A stretch of DNA of 10,791 bases from Stephanodiscus triporus (Eukaryota; Bacillariophyta; Thalassiosirophyceae; Thalassiosirales; Thalassiosiraceae). The stretch covers positions 1 to 10,791 of the forward strand of contig JALLAZ010001009.1 in assembly GCA_036939755.1 (NCBI GenBank). Direction: 5' to 3'. Both the position numbers and the translations under genes were made by a program. The notes beneath the pieces were generated by a model that was not told the DNA's origin, searched no databases, and saw only the letters and a list, made by a program, of their open reading frames with translations. This document shows, piece after piece, positions 7,701 to 10,791 of the stretch (the stretch's first letter is position 1; each line of letters begins with the position of its first letter).

Positions 7701-7709
7701 GTACCCGTA
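7701..7709. repeat. 9-bp direct repeat, right copy (putative target-site duplication)
   Basis: Identical to GTACCCGTA at 3680-3688. On the minus strand this copy continues as GTACGT, a perfect splice-donor hexamer created at the junction (7704 down to 7699). That matters for whether the interrupted gene can still be spliced. Confidence 0.75.
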
Positions 7710-8724
7710 TCCCGTTCGACATCGCTACGTATCCAACGAAGACAAGGAGTAGGCCCGTGCGGACGGCGTGACCAACCCGCCGCGGGTTTTCCATGGAGTC
7801 CCGGAAATTGAAAACGAACGGCGCCACGCCGTAGCTGAAGACTGCCACTCCGAACCAACTGCTCGCGGCGGAGAGACTTGCCGGCCACAGACCTAACGCG
7901 CCGCCACTTGACGCGTACCAGAAGCCGCCGAATCCGTTCTCCGCGTAGCCCTGCCACGATATGATCGCGAACGACGCCGCCAACGCCATCAGGCCGACGC
8001 CGGAGAAATTTCCCAGCCATCCGACGCCCGGCGCGCACGACAGGACGATGACGATTGAATTCGGGATCATTAGGTCGAGTCCGCCGGAGCCCGTGGATAG
8101 CGGTGTGCCGTCGACGAAGGACATCATGGCGCTCTTGTAGGCTACCACGAGGCCGAAGAGCAGGGATAGCATGAGGGCATCCAGAACTGTCAAACCCACC
8201 AGACCGAGCGCGTACCAGGCCACCCTCCCGTATGCCGTCGTTCCGGGAGGGGGAGGAGGGGGCGGCGCCGGCGACGGAGGACGATGACGTGCGCCGCCGA
8301 CGCCACCGATTCCGACGAGGACCATGCCACCGTCGTCGTTGTCCTCCCCCCCGGATACGGGGATGAGATCGACGCACCCGAGCAGCAGGATCGACATGTA
8401 GTAATCCCACGCCCCTATCACGAACAGCCCGATGGCGTTGAATATCAGCCCTCCCCGTTCGGACGCGAAGGGCAGAGCGAGCGTCCCCGTGCCCATGCAG
8501 AACTTCGCGACGTTCGCGGACGTTCGAAGCGCGGACGCGCCCCCGCCCCCGTCGCTCGATGGCGGTCGTCGTCGTCGGAGGAGGGGCGTGCCCTCCTTGG
8601 CGGCAAGTGCGGAGGGCGGCGTCGTCGTCGCGTCGTTGAGGCCGCCACTATCGCCGTCCGCACACGATGGCGGCGGCGACGAAGACGACGCATCGTCGAT
8701 TTGGAGATGGACTTGGCGCATCAT
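7701..8724 (-). pseudogene. AAAP-family amino acid transporter, 5' part
   Basis: N-terminal 341 residues of an amino acid/auxin permease family proton-coupled transporter. A soluble leader of about 65 aa carries a TPLLRRRR stretch, compatible with a dileucine-type sorting signal. First-helix hallmark NVAKFCMGTGTLALPFA (71-87) follows. About seven hydrophobic segments are visible: 71-90, 92-120, 167-203, 222-238, 240-258, 283-303 and 321-336. A Gly/Pro-rich loop with a run of seven Pro lies at 123-163. The native frame then runs into the insert and stops at 7642 after 19 foreign codons, so the unspliced message would give a 360-aa protein lacking the last four helices. ATG 8724 (followed by a second ATG) starts the frame only 78 bp after the SET gene's stop. 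Vacuolar or plasma-membrane location and substrate cannot be told from sequence. Confidence 0.85.
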
Positions 8725-8802
8725 GCTTGCTTGAGAGTTTTTCCAGCCGGGGCCAAGTACATAATATTAATCACAGAGACGAAGCTACATGGTCAAGCAA
8801 CA
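8725..8802. other. Very short spacer between SET gene stop and transporter start
   Basis: Only 78 bp separate the two same-strand genes. The region must hold the 3' end of the SET transcript and the promoter or 5'UTR of the transporter. An AT-rich TTAATATTATGTA stretch (minus strand, near 8760-8772) is the only visible candidate for a polyadenylation or core promoter element. Confidence 0.4.
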
Positions 8803-10380
8803 TCAAACTTGCTTTTTATTGTACGATAGATACACTTGGGCATTTACTGTGGGATACACCTGATGCTCATCATCCTCTGCTGCTGTGATTGTTCCATCTT
8901 TAACCCACCAGTTCTCGTTGTCCTTCCATACATCATCAGTCATATTATATCCATTACTACTCTGCTGCACAGCAGATGAAAGTGCATAGTGCAAAGCGTC
9001 ATAATATTGCCAGAGAGACGACCACTCACTGTGAGGGATGCCTGCGTCTTCACTAGCCGTATCCCTGTGCTTATTTGCAAACGACGTCAGTCGAGTGAGC
9101 TCCTCTTTTAACAATTCAATGCCTAAAACAGAAGGTGGAACGAGAAAGTTGACTACGGCTTCTCCTGTTGATTCATCAGCATCACTCCAATCCAAGTCAA
9201 ACTTCACTCTCGCGAAATCAAACAGCCATCTCTGAGGCAGCTCCTCAACAAAGCCAAAATGTAAAAATATTTCTGGTGTGCCAAACCAGTCAAGCCACTC
9301 CTGGCACAACACGCCACGATTGTAGCTTGTATAAAGTTGTTCTGATTGCTTGACTGCCTTGGTGGTGATGAGTTCGTATCCAGTCTGTTTGATTTGATCG
9401 CGATCATTAGATTCGTAGGGGTTATAGCGATGAGCCATGTTGCACTTTCCGTTATGGTGATTATTTATGTCATAGAACGGCACCATGTATTGATAGTCCG
9501 CACGAGCCTTGACGAGCATGGCTGCTTGACGATACATCGGATCATTTACTTGTCCATTGCAGAATAGCTTAATTTCGTTGTCAATGACATCATCAATCCC
9601 TCGGGCTTCATTTCACATGATACAGTAGGGGTTTGCAAGGTAAAAATAGTCCGACAAGAAGATTTGGTGTTGATCAAATAATATGCCAATACTTACGTGG
9701 CAGTTGATCAAGCTTTGTAAGATGATCAGATCTCTGACTTAGCAGCATTTCATGCAATAGATCTCTAGCAGCCTATGATAATTATCACGGATGCGAGATT
9801 TCATTTGTAGAGACCGTCATCATCATCATCGCATTAGATAAAATCGTTGAATGATTTGTTGAGCACGAGCTTACGTTCCATCACTCACCTGTGACCAAAA
9901 CGCTGCGGTATAATCCTTGGGCTGGGCGAGCAAGTATGCCCCATAGGGCGTTTTGCCACCATTGTTCATGGCATCAGCAACTGCTTTGATTGTGTCGCAG
10001 TCTGTTGAATTCCCTATTTCCAACTCCTCTTCACTTGGCTTCAAAATGAGATTCCACGGAATTCTGCAAACCGTTTCACCCACATCCATGTCATCCGTAG
10101 CAAAGATTCCGCGTGGAGATAAAGGATCATCGGGCACCGAATGTCTTACTGCAACCTTTTCATTGATGTAGGCGCCGTTTTTATGGAGCCAGCCAAGCAG
10201 CAGGGAAACAACGTCATCAGCAGAGCGTTCTTCGCTGCACTCCTGTGCCAGAGTTACCACAAGAGGCACAAGGATAATAGCTAAGAACCGCGACAATATG
10301 GATTTCATCGAGCGAGAGGAGGACATCATCAGGGTTTGGATTAATGCCAGGACCAACAACGGCGTTGTCAACCCTGTCAT
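8803..10380 (-). CDS. SET-domain (class VII, SETD3/Rubisco-LSMT-like) methyltransferase; complement(join(8803..9605,9697..9772,9889..10380))
   Basis: Predicted SAM-dependent protein lysine or histidine methyltransferase of 456 aa in three exons; the exon sum is 1371 nt, exactly in frame. Visible parts are SET start PRGIFATDDMDVGETVCRIPW (89-109), YGAYLLAQ (146-153), FWSQ-AARDLLHEML across the first junction, LPPRGIDD across the second, MVPFYDINNHH (230-240) with the SAM-pocket N238-H239, then ELITTKAVKQSEQLYTSYNRG (267-287), the usual GEQ-SYG strand with Ser for Gly. The C-terminal part (288-456) fits the helical substrate-binding region, though short. The N-terminus has a clean signal peptide if translation begins at Met25 (10308; MKSILSRFLAIILVPLVVTLA), so 10308 is a serious alternative start. 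No plastid ASAF/AF motif follows, so entry into the secretory pathway is inferred. Substrate unknown. Head-to-tail with the transporter. Confidence 0.87.
9606..9696 (-). other. Intron 2 of the SET gene (91 nt)
   Basis: Donor CTGCCAC|GTAAGT at 9696 and acceptor ATGAAG|CCCGAGG at 9606, phase 1, creating a Pro codon across the junction (QLP-P-RGIDD). Together with intron 1 this defines a 76-nt middle exon (9697-9772) of about 25 codons. Both introns are typically short for diatoms. Confidence 0.82.
9773..9888 (-). other. Intron 1 of the SET gene (116 nt)
   Basis: Donor TCACAG|GTGAGT at 9888 and acceptor ATTATCATAG|GCTGCT at 9773, phase 0. The join FWSQ-AARDLLHEM matches the tryptophan-containing helix seen in this family (W-S-x-x-G/A-R-x-L-L). 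Without splicing the frame stops six codons into the intron. Confidence 0.85.
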
Positions 10381-10791
10381 TATTGGGTGGCTGCCGTAAT
10401 TCGATTTACGGAGTCAAAAGATATCAAAAGATATTAATAACTGGATTGAGCCGTCCCGATAATCGGGACGAAGAGAGTGAAAAGATTTGTTCCGCAGTGT
10501 TGTGTCTGGCTGTGGTGTGTGTCGTTCGGGCCGTCGTTTTTTCTATGTAGCCAAAGTACTGGTTCCGACGTTAGAGTTCCACGCGTCGAACGGACGGACG
10601 GACGGAGAATAGCCCGAGATCGGGACGAAGAACAAAAAGATAAAATAATCAAAAAACTCGCCATACACGTCACTTCAGGGGGGGTGACTTTTGTTTTTTT
10701 TGATTCCGTGTGCGCCTCCTTGTACGTCAACACTTAGGCTCCGCTGCGTCCATGTGATTACATTTTGACTGGGTGTCATGACTGCATTTGT
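10381..10791. promoter_or_regulatory. Upstream region of the SET gene
   Basis: No supported gene; frames on both strands here are short and lack motifs. It contains a tandem 10-bp repeat CAAAAGATAT x2 (10415-10434), the palindrome at 10452-10470, a second copy of ATCGGGACGAAGA (10462-10474 and 10619-10631), a CGGA x4 run (10591-10606) and poly-G/poly-T runs near 10678-10700. It probably holds the SET promoter; a start site cannot be assigned. Confidence 0.45.
10452..10470. repeat. Perfect 9-bp-arm palindrome
   Basis: CGTCCCGAT at 10452-10460 and ATCGGGACG at 10462-10470 are exact reverse complements with a single A between. It lies about 70 bp upstream of the SET ATG, a position that fits a dimeric factor-binding site; half of it recurs at 10619-10631. 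Confidence 0.6.

Noticed and set aside
8284..8829. Plus-strand 181-codon frame over the transporter N-terminus
   Set aside because: Arg-rich antisense reading of a GC-rich gene; transporter helices on the minus strand explain the region.
10434..10737. Frames of 99 (-) and 86 (+) codons upstream of the SET gene
   Set aside because: Mutually antisense, no motif, low-complexity stretches; treated as promoter region.
1..10791. tRNA, rRNA, CRISPR array or bacterial operon structure
   Set aside because: None seen: no repeat-spacer periodicity, no cloverleaf recognised by eye, and the genes have spliceosomal introns.

Overview
The window looks like nuclear DNA of a photosynthetic stramenopile, most probably a centric diatom. 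The genes carry short GT-AG introns, a eukaryote-type (type III) geranylgeranyl diphosphate synthase is present, and the largest protein contains a region that reads as DUF6824, a domain greatly expanded in diatoms. The assignment rests on protein style, not on a marker gene.

Layout. (1) 2-319 (+) is the C-terminal end of a DDE transposase entering from the left edge. (2) 320-708 is AT-rich spacer with an inverted repeat. (3) 709-2337 (+) is a two-exon geranylgeranyl diphosphate synthase, intron 1147-1659, giving 371 aa. (4) 2338-3179 is a convergent spacer without a supported gene. (5) 3180-8724 (-) is an AAAP-family amino acid transporter gene cut in two: the 5' part is 7701-8724 and the 3' part 3180-3688. 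(6) Between the parts lies a foreign block of about 4.0 kb (3689-7700), flanked by a perfect 9-bp direct repeat. Deleting the block plus one repeat copy restores one continuous 507-aa transporter frame. (7) The block holds an intact 1072-codon ORF (3862-7080, -) with its own apparent 5'UTR intron, Cys pairs, a DUF6824-like region, a SANT/Myb-like region and several internal repeat arrays. (8) 8803-10380 (-) is a three-exon SET-domain lysine methyltransferase-like protein with an N-terminal signal peptide, directly upstream of the transporter on the same strand. (9) 10381-10791 is its upstream region, with a short perfect palindrome.

The most notable feature is the insertion. It carries a complete, spliced, probably nuclear regulatory gene but no recognisable transposase and no obvious terminal inverted repeats. 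Pieces of the gene's own 3' end recur in scrambled order against one boundary, and an exon-like fragment on the opposite strand sits against the other. It could be a non-autonomous gene-carrying DNA transposon (9-bp duplications fit Mutator-like elements), or a gene-sized insertion formed during break repair. A third reading is that it is removed as a giant intron, because a consensus splice donor sits exactly at the junction. The remaining genes (isoprenoid synthesis, amino acid transport, protein methylation) show no sign of acting in one pathway.
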